From Amphritea atlantica (lineage in GTDB: Bacteria; Pseudomonadota; Gammaproteobacteria; Pseudomonadales; Balneatricaceae), in the NCBI RefSeq assembly GCF_900111095.1, contig NZ_FOGB01000007.1, forward strand, positions 88,883 through 152,882: 64,000 bases of DNA, written 5' to 3'. Below, piece after piece: positions 18,741 through 28,076 of this stretch. Position 1 is the stretch's first letter; every line of letters begins with the position of its first letter. A program made the translations under genes and the position numbers. The notes beneath the pieces are model-generated. The model ran no database searches, had not been told where the DNA came from, and saw nothing but the letters and a program-made list of their open reading frames with translations.

Positions 18741-19523
18741 ATGTTTGTAGATTCTCACTGTCACCTCGACAGGCTGGACCTGTCTGCCCGAAATAATCAG
18801 CTTCAATCCGTTATTGATGCCGCCACCGAGAAAAATGTTTCCCGGATGCTGTGTGTCGCTATCGATATGCAAACCCTCCCAGGGATGCTTGAAAAGGTTA
18901 ATCGCTTCGATAATGTTTATGCGTCGGCGGGGGTTCATCCACTTCATGTATCCGATGGTGTGCCGGATGTTGCTACTTTGCTGGGTTATGCTGCTGAGCC
19001 GAAAGTGATCGCCCTGGGTGAAACGGGCCTGGATTACTATTACCAGAAAGATACAGTAACGCAGCAGAGGGAAAGTTTTGTTAACCATCTGCAAGCGTCA
19101 GCACAGTCGCGCTTGCCGGTGATCGTGCACACCCGCGATGCCCGCGACGATACCATTAGCATACTGCGTCAGCATGTTGATACGGCTGTTGGTGGCGTGT
19201 TGCACTGCTTTACCGAAAACTGGGAGATGGCAAGGCAGGCGATGGATCTGAACTTTATGATCTCGTTTTCCGGGATCATTACCTTCCGTAATGCTGCTGA
19301 GTTGCGGGAGGTTGTCCGTCAGGTGCCGATGGAGAATCTGTTAATCGAAACAGATTCTCCCTACCTGGCGCCAGTGCCCTATCGTGGTAAGCCAAATGAG
19401 CCTCAATATGTCGTTGAAGTGGCACAGTGTGTTGCGGATATTAAAGGTCTTCGGATAGAAGAGGTGGCCGAGATCACCAGCAACAACTTCGACCGTCTGT
19501 TCAGTAAAGCGGTCAGTGGCTGA
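18741..19523 (+). CDS. TatD family metal-dependent hydrolase (YcfH)
   Basis: The 260-residue protein is a TIM-barrel metallohydrolase of the TatD/YcfH type. It has FVDSHCHLDRL at the N-terminus, GETGLDYY near residue 93, PVIVHTRDA near 127, HCFTE near 152 and ETDSPYLAP near 203, which together bind two metal ions. Family members act as 3'-5' exonucleases or D-aminoacyl-tRNA deacylases. It follows pilZ by 15 bp in the conserved tmk-holB-pilZ-tatD order. Confidence 0.92.
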   Translation: MFVDSHCHLDRLDLSARNNQLQSVIDAATEKNVSRMLCVAIDMQTLPGMLEKVNRFDNVYASAGVHPLHVSDGVPDVATLLGYAAEPKVIALGETGLDYYYQKDTVTQQRESFVNHLQASAQSRLPVIVHTRDARDDTISILRQHVDTAVGGVLHCFTENWEMARQAMDLNFMISFSGIITFRNAAELREVVRQVPMENLLIETDSPYLAPVPYRGKPNEPQYVVEVAQCVADIKGLRIEEVAEITSNNFDRLFSKAVSG

Positions 19524-19525
19524 CA

Positions 19526-20434
19526 ATGAACTGGCCTCCAGTCGCCCCTCCCGTGAGTTATATCGAGCCGGTGTTCCGGCCTCCCAGTGAAGCCAGCTCC
19601 CTTATTCTCCAGGTCACCAATGGTTGCAGCTGGAATCGCTGTACCTTCTGCGAGATGTATATCGATCCGCAGAAAAAATTTAAGCCTAAAAGTGAAAATC
19701 AGCTGCTCGGGGAGATCATCCGTTGCGGCCAGCAACTGCCCGGTGTGAGGCGTGTTTTTCTCGGGGATGGTGATCCAATGGTGCTGTCATTCCGGCGCCT
19801 GAAGACTATCCTGGAAGCTATCCGCACCTATATGCCCTCCGTGACACGGGTTTCAACCTATGCATTGCCTGCCAATCTTAAACACAAAACCGTTGAGGAG
19901 CTTCAGGTGCTGCGTGAGCTGGGTCTGAAACTGATCTACGTGGGGGCTGAAAGTGGAGATGATGAGGTTCTGCGCTGTATTGATAAAGGTGAAACCTTTG
20001 CCACCACACGGGATGGTTTACTCAAAGCAAAGCAGGCGGGTATTAAAACCTCGGTTATGCTGATCAATGGTCTGGGTGGCGAGCGAATGAGTGAGCAGCA
20101 TGCGCTGGCTTCTGCGCGCCTGGTAAATGCGGTGCAGCCGGATTACCTGGCAACACTGGTGCTGTTTTCCCGTCGCGGCAATCAGCGCGTCGCTGAAGGC
20201 TTTAATGGTGACTTTACCCCGTTAACTCAACGCCAGCTGTTTCAGGAGATGGAGGTGTTTCTGTCAAACCTGACGTTGGAGAAGACTGTTTTCCGCAGTG
20301 ATCACGCGTCAAACTTTCTGGTCTTAAAGGGTGTGCTAAACCGCGATCTTGATGCACTATTAAGGCAGTTGCGCGCCGCGATAGAAACACCTGACAGGGT
20401 ATTTCTGCGGCAGGATTATCAGCGCGGACTATAA
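19526..20434 (+). CDS. Radical SAM protein of unknown substrate
   Basis: The 302-residue protein has the radical SAM TIM-barrel layout. The cluster-binding cysteines near residue 33 are spaced C-x4-C-x2-C (CSWNRCTFC), one residue longer than the usual first gap. Downstream are FLGDGDPM (a GGE-like SAM segment) and the YVGAESGDDEVL strand near residue 138. There is no B12 or second Fe-S domain. It starts two bases after the tatD stop and is surely in the same transcript. The reaction is unknown. Confidence 0.8.
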   Translation: MNWPPVAPPVSYIEPVFRPPSEASSLILQVTNGCSWNRCTFCEMYIDPQKKFKPKSENQLLGEIIRCGQQLPGVRRVFLGDGDPMVLSFRRLKTILEAIRTYMPSVTRVSTYALPANLKHKTVEELQVLRELGLKLIYVGAESGDDEVLRCIDKGETFATTRDGLLKAKQAGIKTSVMLINGLGGERMSEQHALASARLVNAVQPDYLATLVLFSRRGNQRVAEGFNGDFTPLTQRQLFQEMEVFLSNLTLEKTVFRSDHASNFLVLKGVLNRDLDALLRQLRAAIETPDRVFLRQDYQRGL

Positions 20435-20508
20435 GCGCGTTTTCCTGCGGTGGTCCACGCTAGCTGATATAAACATCAAATTAATAGCGCCAGGAAGACA
20501 GCAGGCCT

Positions 20509-21711
20509 ATGCACACTGAAGCCAGAGGTTCGTCACTGAGGCAGATTCCCCGCGGGATCTGGATACTCGGTTTCGTCAGTCTGTTGATGGATTTTTCATC
20601 CGAAATGATCCATAGCCTGTTGCCGATGTTTATGGTGACAACATTGGGGGCCAGCGCGTTTGCCATCGGCATGATCGAAGGCCTGGCCGAATCCACGGCT
20701 TTGATCGTCAAAATTTTCTCCGGCTCCCTGAGTGATTATCTGGGCAAACGAAAAGGGTTAGCTGTACTCGGATATGGTCTGGGGGCGCTCTCCAAACCTT
20801 TGTTTGCGCTGGCTCCGGGAATAGGTGTATTGCTGTCGGCTCGCCTGCTGGATCGGCTTGGCAAGGGGATTCGTGGCGCGCCACGGGATGCTCTGGTTGC
20901 CGATATATCGCCTGCTCATCTTCGGGGTTCTGCCTTTGGCTTGCGTCAGTCCCTTGATACGGTAGGGGCCTTTCTTGGACCGCTGCTGGGGGTGGGCCTC
21001 ATGCTGTTGTGGGCCAATGACTTCCGGGCGGTGTTCTGGGTCGCGACTATTCCTGCGTTTGCCGCCGTGGGGCTGCTGATTTTTGGCTTACATGAACCAG
21101 CCCCCACCGATACCAAACCACGCCGCAATCCGATCCGCCGGGACAGTCTTCAGCGACTCAGTCAGTCATATTGGTGGGTGGTGGGTATTGGCGGGTTATT
21201 TACCCTGGCCCGGTTCAGCGAGGCGTTTCTGGTATTGCGGGCGTTGCAGGCGGATATCCCTGTAGCATTCGTACCTCTGGTGATGGTGGTTATGAGTCTG
21301 GTTTATTCACTGTCAGCGTATCCGTTTGGCAAGTTATCTGACCGGATCAGTCATACCCGGTTACTGACCATTGGGTTGCTGGTGCTGATTGCTGCCGACC
21401 TGGTGCTGGCGAGTGGTGGGCACTGGGTAGTTGTGTTGCTGGGGGTGTCACTCTGGGGGCTGCATATGGGGATTACTCAGGGGCTGCTCTCTACCATGAT
21501 TGCCGATACCGCGCATGCTGAACTGCGCGGCACCGCCTTTGGTATATTTAATCTGGTTGGCGGTGTTGCGATGTTACTGGCCAGTGTTATCGCTGGATTG
21601 CTATGGGATCATTACGGCGCATCGGTAACATTTTATGTCGGGGCAGGGTTTTGTGTTGTGACGCTTATTTGCCTGATGGGGAATTGGGCCCGGCTTAAAG
21701 AGCAGCACTGA
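20509..21711 (+). CDS. MFS transporter
   Basis: The 400-residue protein has twelve predicted membrane segments with a longer central loop around residues 203-218. The major facilitator loop motif after TM2 is SGSLSDYLGKRKG, and TM4/5 contains GKGIRGAPRDALVAD, a segment typical of a poorly characterised MFS group. The substrate cannot be inferred. It is preceded by GACAGCAGG and has no operon partners on the downstream side; a 212-bp gap separates it from the malate dehydrogenase gene. Confidence 0.85.
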   Translation: MHTEARGSSLRQIPRGIWILGFVSLLMDFSSEMIHSLLPMFMVTTLGASAFAIGMIEGLAESTALIVKIFSGSLSDYLGKRKGLAVLGYGLGALSKPLFALAPGIGVLLSARLLDRLGKGIRGAPRDALVADISPAHLRGSAFGLRQSLDTVGAFLGPLLGVGLMLLWANDFRAVFWVATIPAFAAVGLLIFGLHEPAPTDTKPRRNPIRRDSLQRLSQSYWWVVGIGGLFTLARFSEAFLVLRALQADIPVAFVPLVMVVMSLVYSLSAYPFGKLSDRISHTRLLTIGLLVLIAADLVLASGGHWVVVLLGVSLWGLHMGITQGLLSTMIADTAHAELRGTAFGIFNLVGGVAMLLASVIAGLLWDHYGASVTFYVGAGFCVVTLICLMGNWARLKEQH

Positions 21712-21923
21712 AGCGTTGGTCTTTGCTTCCTCAAGAGTGACTCTTTAGTGTTGCATTGGAGTCGTTTTCTGGCAGTCTTGCAGCAAATTTTTGCGGTATT
21801 CTAACTATATATCTATCTGTTATAAATAATCCTCATTGGGTAGTAGTTACATCCGAAACCCATTGATTTATACTTTTGTATAAGAGTTAGCTCTCATAAG
21901 TATATAACAAAAGGTAATAAGCC

Positions 21924-23024
21924 ATGAGAAGACCCGTACGGATTGCTGTTACTGGTGCGGCAGGTGCAATCAGTTACAACCTGTTGTTTAAAATTGCTGC
22001 AGGGGAAATGATGGGCCGCGATCAGCCGGTTATCCTTCAACTGATTGAGATTCCTGATGCCATGGAGGCGCTTCGTGGTGTGGCGATGGAGCTGGAGGAT
22101 TGCGCTTATCCATTACTGCATACCATAACCCTTCACGATAATGTCGAAGAGGGTTTCAGCAATTGCCACTATGCGCTGTTGGTAGGTGCCCGTCCCCGGG
22201 GACCCGGTATGGAGCGTAGCGATCTGCTGGAAGTTAACGCAGAGATTTTTGCCCGTCAGGGTAAGGCGCTGAATGATTTTGCCAACCGTGACGTTAAAGT
22301 TCTGATCACCGGCAACCCGGCGAACACTAACGCATTGATTGCCAGCCGTAACGCACCCAAGCTCAGCCCCTCGCAGTTTACCTGTCTGACACGCCTGGAC
22401 CATAACCGCGCTAAAGGTATGCTGGCCAGCCAGTGTGGTGTTACCGCCCGTGATATTCAGAATATCATTATCTGGGGTAACCACTCTCCGACTCAGTACC
22501 CGGATCTGCATCATGCAACTGTCTTTGGTGAGCCTGCTATGGGGCAGATCGATACCTCCTGGTATCGCAATGAGTTTATTCCCCGTGTGCAGGAGCGGGG
22601 TAGCGAGATCATCAAGGCACGTGGATTATCCAGTGCTGCATCGGCTGCGCAGGCAATTGTTGATCAGATGCATAACTGGACTCAGGGGACTGATCCCGGT
22701 GAAATCGTCAGCATGGGCATACTGAGTGATGGTAGTTACGGCATTGAAAAGGGGGTTTTCTTCTCCTTCCCGGTGCGTTGTAACTATGGCCGTTATCAGA
22801 TTGTTCATGGACTTGAGATCAGTGATTTCAGCCGTAAGAAACTCACCGCCACCGAGCTTGAGTTACTGGAAGAAAAAGCGGTCGTTGAGCATCTGTTGCC
22901 GAAAGAGACTGAAGAGTCTCACATGAACCTGACTATCTGTCTGAAATCGGGTGTCACGCTATACGCCGATGGCACAGGGCCTAGTCAGGAAAGTAAGTTT
23001 ATGAGCAATAACCGGGTGCTTTGA
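21924..23024 (+). CDS. mdh: Malate dehydrogenase with a C-terminal extension
   Basis: The protein has the NAD-binding [15 protein letters not shown] motif, the [15 protein letters not shown] active-site loop with substrate arginines near residue 90, TRLDHNRAK near 155 and the catalytic histidine in [11 protein letters not shown] near 185. It interconverts malate and oxaloacetate in the TCA cycle. At 366 residues it is about 35-40 longer than the usual cytosolic-type bacterial enzyme; the surplus is a C-terminal tail after [20 protein letters not shown] precedes the ATG, and a strong terminator follows. Confidence 0.9.
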   Translation: MRRPVRIAVTGAAGAISYNLLFKIAAGEMMGRDQPVILQLIEIPDAMEALRGVAMELEDCAYPLLHTITLHDNVEEGFSNCHYALLVGARPRGPGMERSDLLEVNAEIFARQGKALNDFANRDVKVLITGNPANTNALIASRNAPKLSPSQFTCLTRLDHNRAKGMLASQCGVTARDIQNIIIWGNHSPTQYPDLHHATVFGEPAMGQIDTSWYRNEFIPRVQERGSEIIKARGLSSAASAAQAIVDQMHNWTQGTDPGEIVSMGILSDGSYGIEKGVFFSFPVRCNYGRYQIVHGLEISDFSRKKLTATELELLEEKAVVEHLLPKETEESHMNLTICLKSGVTLYADGTGPSQESKFMSNNRVL

Positions 23025-23055
23025 TCCTGATAAGATCGGTTTAAAGCGACTCCAG

Positions 23056-23088
23056 GCCCTGCCAGAATTACACTGGTGGGGCTTTTTT
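23056..23088 (+). terminator. Rho-independent terminator of the malate dehydrogenase gene
   Basis: GCCCTGCCAG pairs with CTGGTGGGGC (ten pairs, two of them G-U) around a seven-base loop and is followed by TTTTTT. It starts 32 bp after the stop codon. Confidence 0.92.
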
Positions 23089-23105
23089 ATGATGGATATT
23101 TCACT

Positions 23106-23510
23106 ATGGTCGAGATAATCAGGATAGAAACCCGGGGTCAGGGATTATATGAATTTACGGATCAGCTGAGGCAGCTACTGAACAGCAGTGGGGTTCGGGA
23201 GGGGTTATGTACTCTGCTGATTCAACATACCAGTGCCAGTCTGACGATTCAGGAAAATGCCGACCCCAGCGCACAACAGGATCTGGAAAACTGGTTGAAC
23301 CGTCTGGTGCCCGAGGGCGATCCGCTCTATACCCATGTATTTGAAGGGCGGGATGATATGCCGGCCCATATCAAAGCCGCACTTACCGCAACTACCTTAT
23401 CGATTCCGGTTAGTGAGGGGCGTTTGCTGCTTGGAACCTGGCAGGGAGTGTATTGCTGGGAGCATCGTCATGACCGGCAGATCAGATCTGTTGCGGTACA
23501 TATCGGTTAG
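23106..23510 (+). CDS. YjbQ/UPF0047 family protein
   Basis: The 134-residue protein has the UPF0047 signatures: LCTLLIQHTSASLTIQEN near residue 40, the aspartate in ENADPS, and GTWQGVYCWEHR near residue 112. Some homologues show thiamine-phosphate synthase activity in vitro, but the physiological role is unsettled. ATG 23106 is chosen because the in-frame GTG at 23076 lies inside the preceding terminator stem. It appears monocistronic. Confidence 0.88.
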   Translation: MVEIIRIETRGQGLYEFTDQLRQLLNSSGVREGLCTLLIQHTSASLTIQENADPSAQQDLENWLNRLVPEGDPLYTHVFEGRDDMPAHIKAALTATTLSIPVSEGRLLLGTWQGVYCWEHRHDRQIRSVAVHIG

Positions 23511-23816
23511 CCATCTGTCAGCTCTGATGTCATTCTGGTTGCCACGCTTTGAACCGAAGCGAGTATTGTTATTTTCGTCTATTTTCCTACAAATAGTCTG
23601 TATCTCTCAATAAAAGCTTATATATAGTCATAAATGTAAATGAATATAGGTTTTTAGAGCCATATCCTAGTCTAATTGTCTAATAATTAAACAGGTCGGG
23701 CTAACAAAAATAATATTCAGATTTGATCAACAGAAAAGCCTCATAAACACCAGTCTAAAAGACTCTTAGCCTGATTGGTGGAGTGTTGTGATATCTGTCA
23801 GAAGAGAGATACGCTC
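23511..23816. other. AT-rich 306-bp region upstream of nhaC
   Basis: No gene is supported. The stretch is strongly AT-rich compared with its neighbours and must hold the nhaC promoter, though no single -35/-10 pair stands out. A short inverted repeat AGTC-TAAAA-GACT lies near 23753-23765, about 50 bp before the nhaC start. Confidence 0.4.
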
Positions 23817-25328
23817 ATGAATGACCATCTGCAAGTTTCTGACGTGAAAAAACCCGGGCTGGGATTAGCTCTGATTCCCGTTGTTCTGACTCTCATGGTG
23901 CTGGGTATACAGCTGTTCTATTTTGGTGATTTTACCCCTCATATTCCTCTGGCCATCGGTTTAGCGATAACTGGTTTGGTGGGCATCAGGCTGGGCCTTA
24001 AGTGGAAAGATATAGAGGAGGGGGTTTTTCATGTCATTCATGTTTCGTTGCCCTCGGTTTCGGTGCTGATATGCGTGGGGATGATTATCGGCGTCTGGAT
24101 TGCCAGTGGTACGGTGCCAACGCTGATCTATTATGGCCTGACGCTGTTGTCTCCTCAGATATTCCTGGCCGCGGCTATGGTACTTTGCTCAGTAGTATCC
24201 CTATCCCTCGGCACTTCCTGGGGAACAGTTGGAACTGTGGGGCTCGCCCTGATGGGGATTGGTGCAGGTTTTGATATTCCGGTGTACTGGACTGCAGGTG
24301 CAGTCGTTTCCGGAGCTTTTTTCGGCGATAAAGTTTCACCTCTCTCAGACACCACTAATCTGGCACCCGCTGTTACCGGCACGGATGTTTTTTCACATAT
24401 CAAAAACATGATGCCGACCACTATACCCTCAATGCTGATCGCTTTTACTATTTACTTAATTGCAGGTTTTACCCTGATAGATGGTGAGGGAGCATCCTTT
24501 GAAAAGATCAATGCGATTACGGCAGCACTTGACGCTAACTTTACCATCTCGGCCTGGCTGCTGCTTCCAGCGCTACTGGTTATCGTCCTGGCTGTTAAGC
24601 GTATGCCGCCGATTCCTTCGCTGTTTGCCGGTGTTCTGGCGGGGGCTGTTGCAGCGATGATCACTCAGGGGGCTGGCATCCATCAGTTGCTGACCTTTGC
24701 CAATAGTGGTTACTCCATTGATACGGGTATCAGTACCATTGATAGTCTTTTAAACCGTGGCGGCATCCAGTCAATGATGTGGACCATCTCGCTGGTGCTT
24801 ATCGCCCTGGGGTTTGGTGGTGCGCTTGAGAAAACCGGTTGTCTGGAGGCGATTATTGCCGCCATTATGACGAAGGTTAAAGGGTTTAAAGGGGTCCAGA
24901 CTGCTGCGGTCTGCACTTCTATATCGACCAACCTTGTTGCCGGGGATCCCTACCTGTCAATTGCTCTGCCGGGTCGCATGTATGCGCCGATCTACCGGGG
25001 AATGGGCTATTCAACCCTTAATCTTTCCCGGGCAATTGAGGAAGGTGGTACGCTTATTTCGCCGCTGATTCCGTGGAATGCCGGTGGTGCGTTTGTGATT
25101 AGTGCGCTGGGGCTGGGCATTGCGGATGGTCATGTAGAAAACCTGCTGTATATCCCACTGGCATTTGCTTGCTGGGTGTCGCCTGTTATAGGTCTGATCT
25201 ACGCACAGACAGGTTTATTTTCACCTAAAGCGACTGATGCTGAGCGCCTTATGTGGGAGCATCAGGGAGAGATTATCGCGACTGAAATGGTCGAGGATGG
25301 TTTTGTTGAAAGGGAAGTGACCGTATAA
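23817..25328 (+). CDS. nhaC: NhaC family Na+/H+ antiporter
   Basis: The 503-residue inner-membrane protein has about twelve membrane segments and the NhaC signatures SLGTSWGTVGTVG near residue 137 and FFGDKVSPLSDTTNLAPA near residue 172. Such proteins exchange cytoplasmic Na+ for protons, or amino acid/organic acid pairs in some subgroups, which suits a marine lifestyle. ATG 23817 follows AGAGAGAT; the in-frame TTG at 23775 is rejected. A strong terminator follows. Confidence 0.9.
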   Translation: MNDHLQVSDVKKPGLGLALIPVVLTLMVLGIQLFYFGDFTPHIPLAIGLAITGLVGIRLGLKWKDIEEGVFHVIHVSLPSVSVLICVGMIIGVWIASGTVPTLIYYGLTLLSPQIFLAAAMVLCSVVSLSLGTSWGTVGTVGLALMGIGAGFDIPVYWTAGAVVSGAFFGDKVSPLSDTTNLAPAVTGTDVFSHIKNMMPTTIPSMLIAFTIYLIAGFTLIDGEGASFEKINAITAALDANFTISAWLLLPALLVIVLAVKRMPPIPSLFAGVLAGAVAAMITQGAGIHQLLTFANSGYSIDTGISTIDSLLNRGGIQSMMWTISLVLIALGFGGALEKTGCLEAIIAAIMTKVKGFKGVQTAAVCTSISTNLVAGDPYLSIALPGRMYAPIYRGMGYSTLNLSRAIEEGGTLISPLIPWNAGGAFVISALGLGIADGHVENLLYIPLAFACWVSPVIGLIYAQTGLFSPKATDAERLMWEHQGEIIATEMVEDGFVEREVTV

Positions 25329-25353
25329 GTCTGGACGATCATCGTACTGTTGA

Positions 25354-25378
25354 AACCCCGGAATATCCGGGGTTTTTT
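25354..25378 (+). terminator. Rho-independent terminator of nhaC
   Basis: AACCCCGG pairs with CCGGGGTT around a five-base loop, with TTTTTT overlapping the end of the stem. It lies 25 bp after the stop codon. Confidence 0.92.
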
Positions 25379-25422
25379 ATGCGTGCACTCTTTCCAGCTT
25401 ATCTGTGAAAGTGGTGGTTGCG

Positions 25423-25977
25423 CTACTGTTCCTGCTCTGGCTGAACGGCCTTAAAGCCTGCCAGCATGCGGTCAAGATCCAACAGAATGATTAACTGTTC
25501 TTCCCGATAACAGACTCCCTGGACAAACTGGCGCTGGCTGTCTTCGCGTAAGACTCCGGGGGCTCTCTCGGTTTCGCTTTCGGGCAGGTTGAGAACCTCA
25601 TCTACACCATCGACCAGAATCCCGAGTACTTCCTGATCTTCGAACTCAACCACCACGATGCGGGTGTTGTGATCGATCTCTTTGTCTTCAAGCTTAAACA
25701 GTGTACGTGAGTTAATCACAGTGACGACGCTGCCGCGCAGATTGATGATGCCGAGAATGCCCGCGGGAGCACCTGGAACCGGCGTTATATCGGTGAAGCG
25801 CAATACCTCTTTAACCTGCATAACATCGATGGCATAAAGTTCATCGGCTATCGAAAAGGTTGCCCATTTGCGATAAGCCTCCTGAGTTTCACCATTTTTC
25901 TTATGCTGCTCATAAACATTGTTACTGAGCTCTGCCTGAATCTGCTGTAGTTGTTTAGCTGCGTCTTCAAGACCCAT
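25423..25977 (-). CDS. CheW-type chemotaxis coupling protein
   Basis: The 184-residue product has an N-terminal helical stretch of about 35 residues and then a CheW domain: FSIADELYAIDVMQVKEVLR, PGAPAGILGIINLRGSVVTVIN and LGILVDGVDEVLNL. CheW links chemoreceptors to the CheA kinase. No cheA or receptor is nearby, so it may serve a dispersed chemotaxis-like pathway. The stop is 95 bp from that of nhaC (convergent). Confidence 0.9.
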   Translation of the reverse strand: MGLEDAAKQLQQIQAELSNNVYEQHKKNGETQEAYRKWATFSIADELYAIDVMQVKEVLRFTDITPVPGAPAGILGIINLRGSVVTVINSRTLFKLEDKEIDHNTRIVVVEFEDQEVLGILVDGVDEVLNLPESETERAPGVLREDSQRQFVQGVCYREEQLIILLDLDRMLAGFKAVQPEQEQ

Positions 25978-25988
25978 AGATTACTCTC

Positions 25989-26765
25989 TTATGCTATCTG
26001 TTCTAGCCAGCTAAGACTTTCAGTCGTGCTGACAGAGGGATTATATTCAAGGCTTGTTACACCAGAGTATCCCATATCATCCAGAGCTTTAAAAATATTG
26101 CTGAAATTTAGTTCACCAGTTTGGGGTTCATGCCTTCCGGGAACATCAGCAAACTGTATATGGCCGATTCTGTGCAGGTTTTTGCGCAGGGTCTGAATCA
26201 GGTTTCCCTCCATTATCTGCATATGATAGATATCGTATTGCAGCTTGATATTGGTATGGCCAACGGCCTCAAAAAGTGCAAATGCCTGACGGCTGTTGTT
26301 GAGGAAAAACCCGGGAATGTCCTGTGTATTGATCGCTTCAGTGAGCAGCTGAATTCCCGCCTTGTCGCACTCTTCGGCACAGAAGCGGAGGTTAGCGATA
26401 AAGGTTTTTTCAGCCAAAGCATAGTCACAATTTTCAGGAACTATGCCGGATAATATATTGATATTACGGCACTTTAATTTATCTGCATACTCAATAGCGA
26501 GCGCTGCACCCTGACGAAACTCGGCGATTCTGTCTGGATGACATGCGATGCCCCGATCACCGGCAAGCCAGTCGCCGGCGGGGGCGTTAAGCAGGATCAG
26601 TTGCTGTTTATGTTGCTCTAAAAGATCAAGAATATGATCAGCGGGCAGTTCATAAGGAAACTGAATTTCGACCTTGCTGAATCCTTCTGCCGCCGCAGCG
26701 GCGAAGCGCTCAGTCAGGGGAACCTCAGTGAAAAGCATACTCAGGTTAACGGCAAAATCGGGCAT
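25989..26765 (-). CDS. hyi: Hydroxypyruvate isomerase family protein
   Basis: The 258-residue TIM-barrel protein matches Hyi/OtnI: NLSMLFTEVPLTERF at the start, the metal-binding glutamate in LTEAINTQDIPGFF near residue 143, the aspartate and histidine in QYDIYHMQIMEGNL, and HIQFADVPGRHEPQTGE near residue 205. Hyi interconverts hydroxypyruvate and tartronate semialdehyde in glyoxylate metabolism. The adjacent upstream gene encodes a GarR/GlxR-like reductase acting on tartronate semialdehyde, supporting the pairing. It is 41 bp downstream of that gene. Confidence 0.88.
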   Translation of the reverse strand: MPDFAVNLSMLFTEVPLTERFAAAAAEGFSKVEIQFPYELPADHILDLLEQHKQQLILLNAPAGDWLAGDRGIACHPDRIAEFRQGAALAIEYADKLKCRNINILSGIVPENCDYALAEKTFIANLRFCAEECDKAGIQLLTEAINTQDIPGFFLNNSRQAFALFEAVGHTNIKLQYDIYHMQIMEGNLIQTLRKNLHRIGHIQFADVPGRHEPQTGELNFSNIFKALDDMGYSGVTSLEYNPSVSTTESLSWLEQIA

Positions 26766-26806
26766 GGTATATCTTCCTGCTAAGCGTTCGGGTTATTGGG
26801 TCCGGG

Positions 26807-27727
26807 TCAGGTGTGATCAGCTGAATCGTAGGGTGAGGTTGTAGCCTTATTATTCAGTGTGCGGTTGCCGTTGAGTCTCTCAAGTTGCAGTAATAAGCCG
26901 CTGTGGTCGACCTCCTCAAGACCGTTGTTAACCAGATTCTGATACTGGTCATAGGTCTGCTGCACCAGCGGCAGATATAGCGCTTCGGCCTGGGCCGTAT
27001 CGAGAATAGTGCGCAGATCCTTCAGTTGCACCCGGGAGGTGGCGCCGGGATTAAACTCCCGGTCTATCATTCGCTGACCATGCAGTTCAAGAATCCTACT
27101 ACTGGCAAAGCCTCCCAGCAGGGCTTCACGCACAGCGGCGGGATCGGCTCCCCCCTGTGCAGCCAACAGCAGCGCTTCAGCAACTGCCCCGATGGTAATG
27201 CCAACAATCGCCTGGTTGGCGCATTTGGCCAACTGGCCCGAGCCTGCGGGGCCGATATAGGTCGCTTTGCCCAGGGCTGTAAACAGGGTGTGGCAGCGAT
27301 CGAAAACCGTTTTCTCTCCACCCGCCATAATGGCAAGGGAGGCCTGTTGTGCGCCCACCGTACCGCCCGATACCGGGGCATCCAGATAGTTGACGCCGAT
27401 ATGTTTAAAGCGGGCGAAGTGTTGTTTGGCCAGTTCCGGGGGAATAGAGCTCATATCGATAACCGTACTACCGCGTTTAAAACTGGCAGGTTGCCCGGTA
27501 TTAAACAGCACCTGATCCACGATCGGGCCATTTTCCAGCATGGTAATGGTAATATCCGCATCAGCGATCGCCTGAGCGGCCGTGTCCGCAACCTCCGCAC
27601 CATAACTGATCAGGGCTTCAGCCTTGCTGCGGGTGCGATTCCAGAGCGTCAGTTTATAACCCGCATTGAGCAGATTGATAACCATTGGCCGGCCCATCAG
27701 GCCTGTTCCGAGAAACGCTATTTTCAT
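26807..27727 (-). CDS. Tartronate semialdehyde reductase-like NAD(P)-dependent dehydrogenase
   Basis: The 306-residue beta-hydroxyacid dehydrogenase has FLGTGLMGRPM at the N-terminus, DAPVSGGTVGA near residue 118, the catalytic lysine in GQLAKCANQAIVG near residue 170 and a C-terminal KDL segment near residue 240. GarR/GlxR enzymes reduce tartronate semialdehyde to glycerate. Its position upstream of the hyi gene favours that role over 3-hydroxyisobutyrate oxidation. It overlaps no neighbour and lies 13 bp after tusE. Confidence 0.85.
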   Translation of the reverse strand: MKIAFLGTGLMGRPMVINLLNAGYKLTLWNRTRSKAEALISYGAEVADTAAQAIADADITITMLENGPIVDQVLFNTGQPASFKRGSTVIDMSSIPPELAKQHFARFKHIGVNYLDAPVSGGTVGAQQASLAIMAGGEKTVFDRCHTLFTALGKATYIGPAGSGQLAKCANQAIVGITIGAVAEALLLAAQGGADPAAVREALLGGFASSRILELHGQRMIDREFNPGATSRVQLKDLRTILDTAQAEALYLPLVQQTYDQYQNLVNNGLEEVDHSGLLLQLERLNGNRTLNNKATTSPYDSADHT

Positions 27728-27740
27728 CGGCAGGGTTCCG

Positions 27741-28076
27741 TTATAAGCAGTTAGTTGGTTTTGGCAAGCCGGCTATCTTGCTGGCAAGTTTTGCCGGGCT
27801 TCCCGGAAAGAGAGACATCAGATAGATACTTTTACCTTTATCGCTGCCCAGTTGTGCGGCGACCGCTTTGATCAGAGGGCGCATGGCAGGGGACATCTCA
27901 TAGGTTTGATAAAATTCACGCAACAGGTGCAGAATCTCCCAATGGGCGTCAGTTAGCTCAATCCCTTCCTGCTGAGCCAGCTGCATAGCCGCCTCTTTGC
28001 TCCAGTCTTCCAGATTGCGCAGGTAGCCTTCGTTGTCGATGGCGATGGCCTGGCCGTTTACATCGAGATTTTCCAT
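27741..28076 (-). CDS. tusE: Sulfurtransferase TusE
   Basis: TusE receives persulfide sulfur from TusBCD and passes it to MnmA for 2-thiouridine formation in tRNA wobble positions. The 111-residue product has EGYLRNLEDWS near residue 20, HWEILHLLREFY near 50, and ends PKPTNCL, with the functional cysteine second from the end, as in TusE. It lacks the second DsrC cysteine. The ATG at 28076 overlaps the tusB stop (TGATG), so the longer in-frame start is rejected. Confidence 0.92.
   Translation of the reverse strand: MENLDVNGQAIAIDNEGYLRNLEDWSKEAAMQLAQQEGIELTDAHWEILHLLREFYQTYEMSPAMRPLIKAVAAQLGSDKGKSIYLMSLFPGSPAKLASKIAGLPKPTNCL

Noticed and set aside
19526-20434. Broken radical SAM motif
   Set aside because: The C-x4-C-x2-C spacing is unusual but the surrounding GCSWNRCTFC pattern recurs in a recognised subgroup, so I do not call it a defect.
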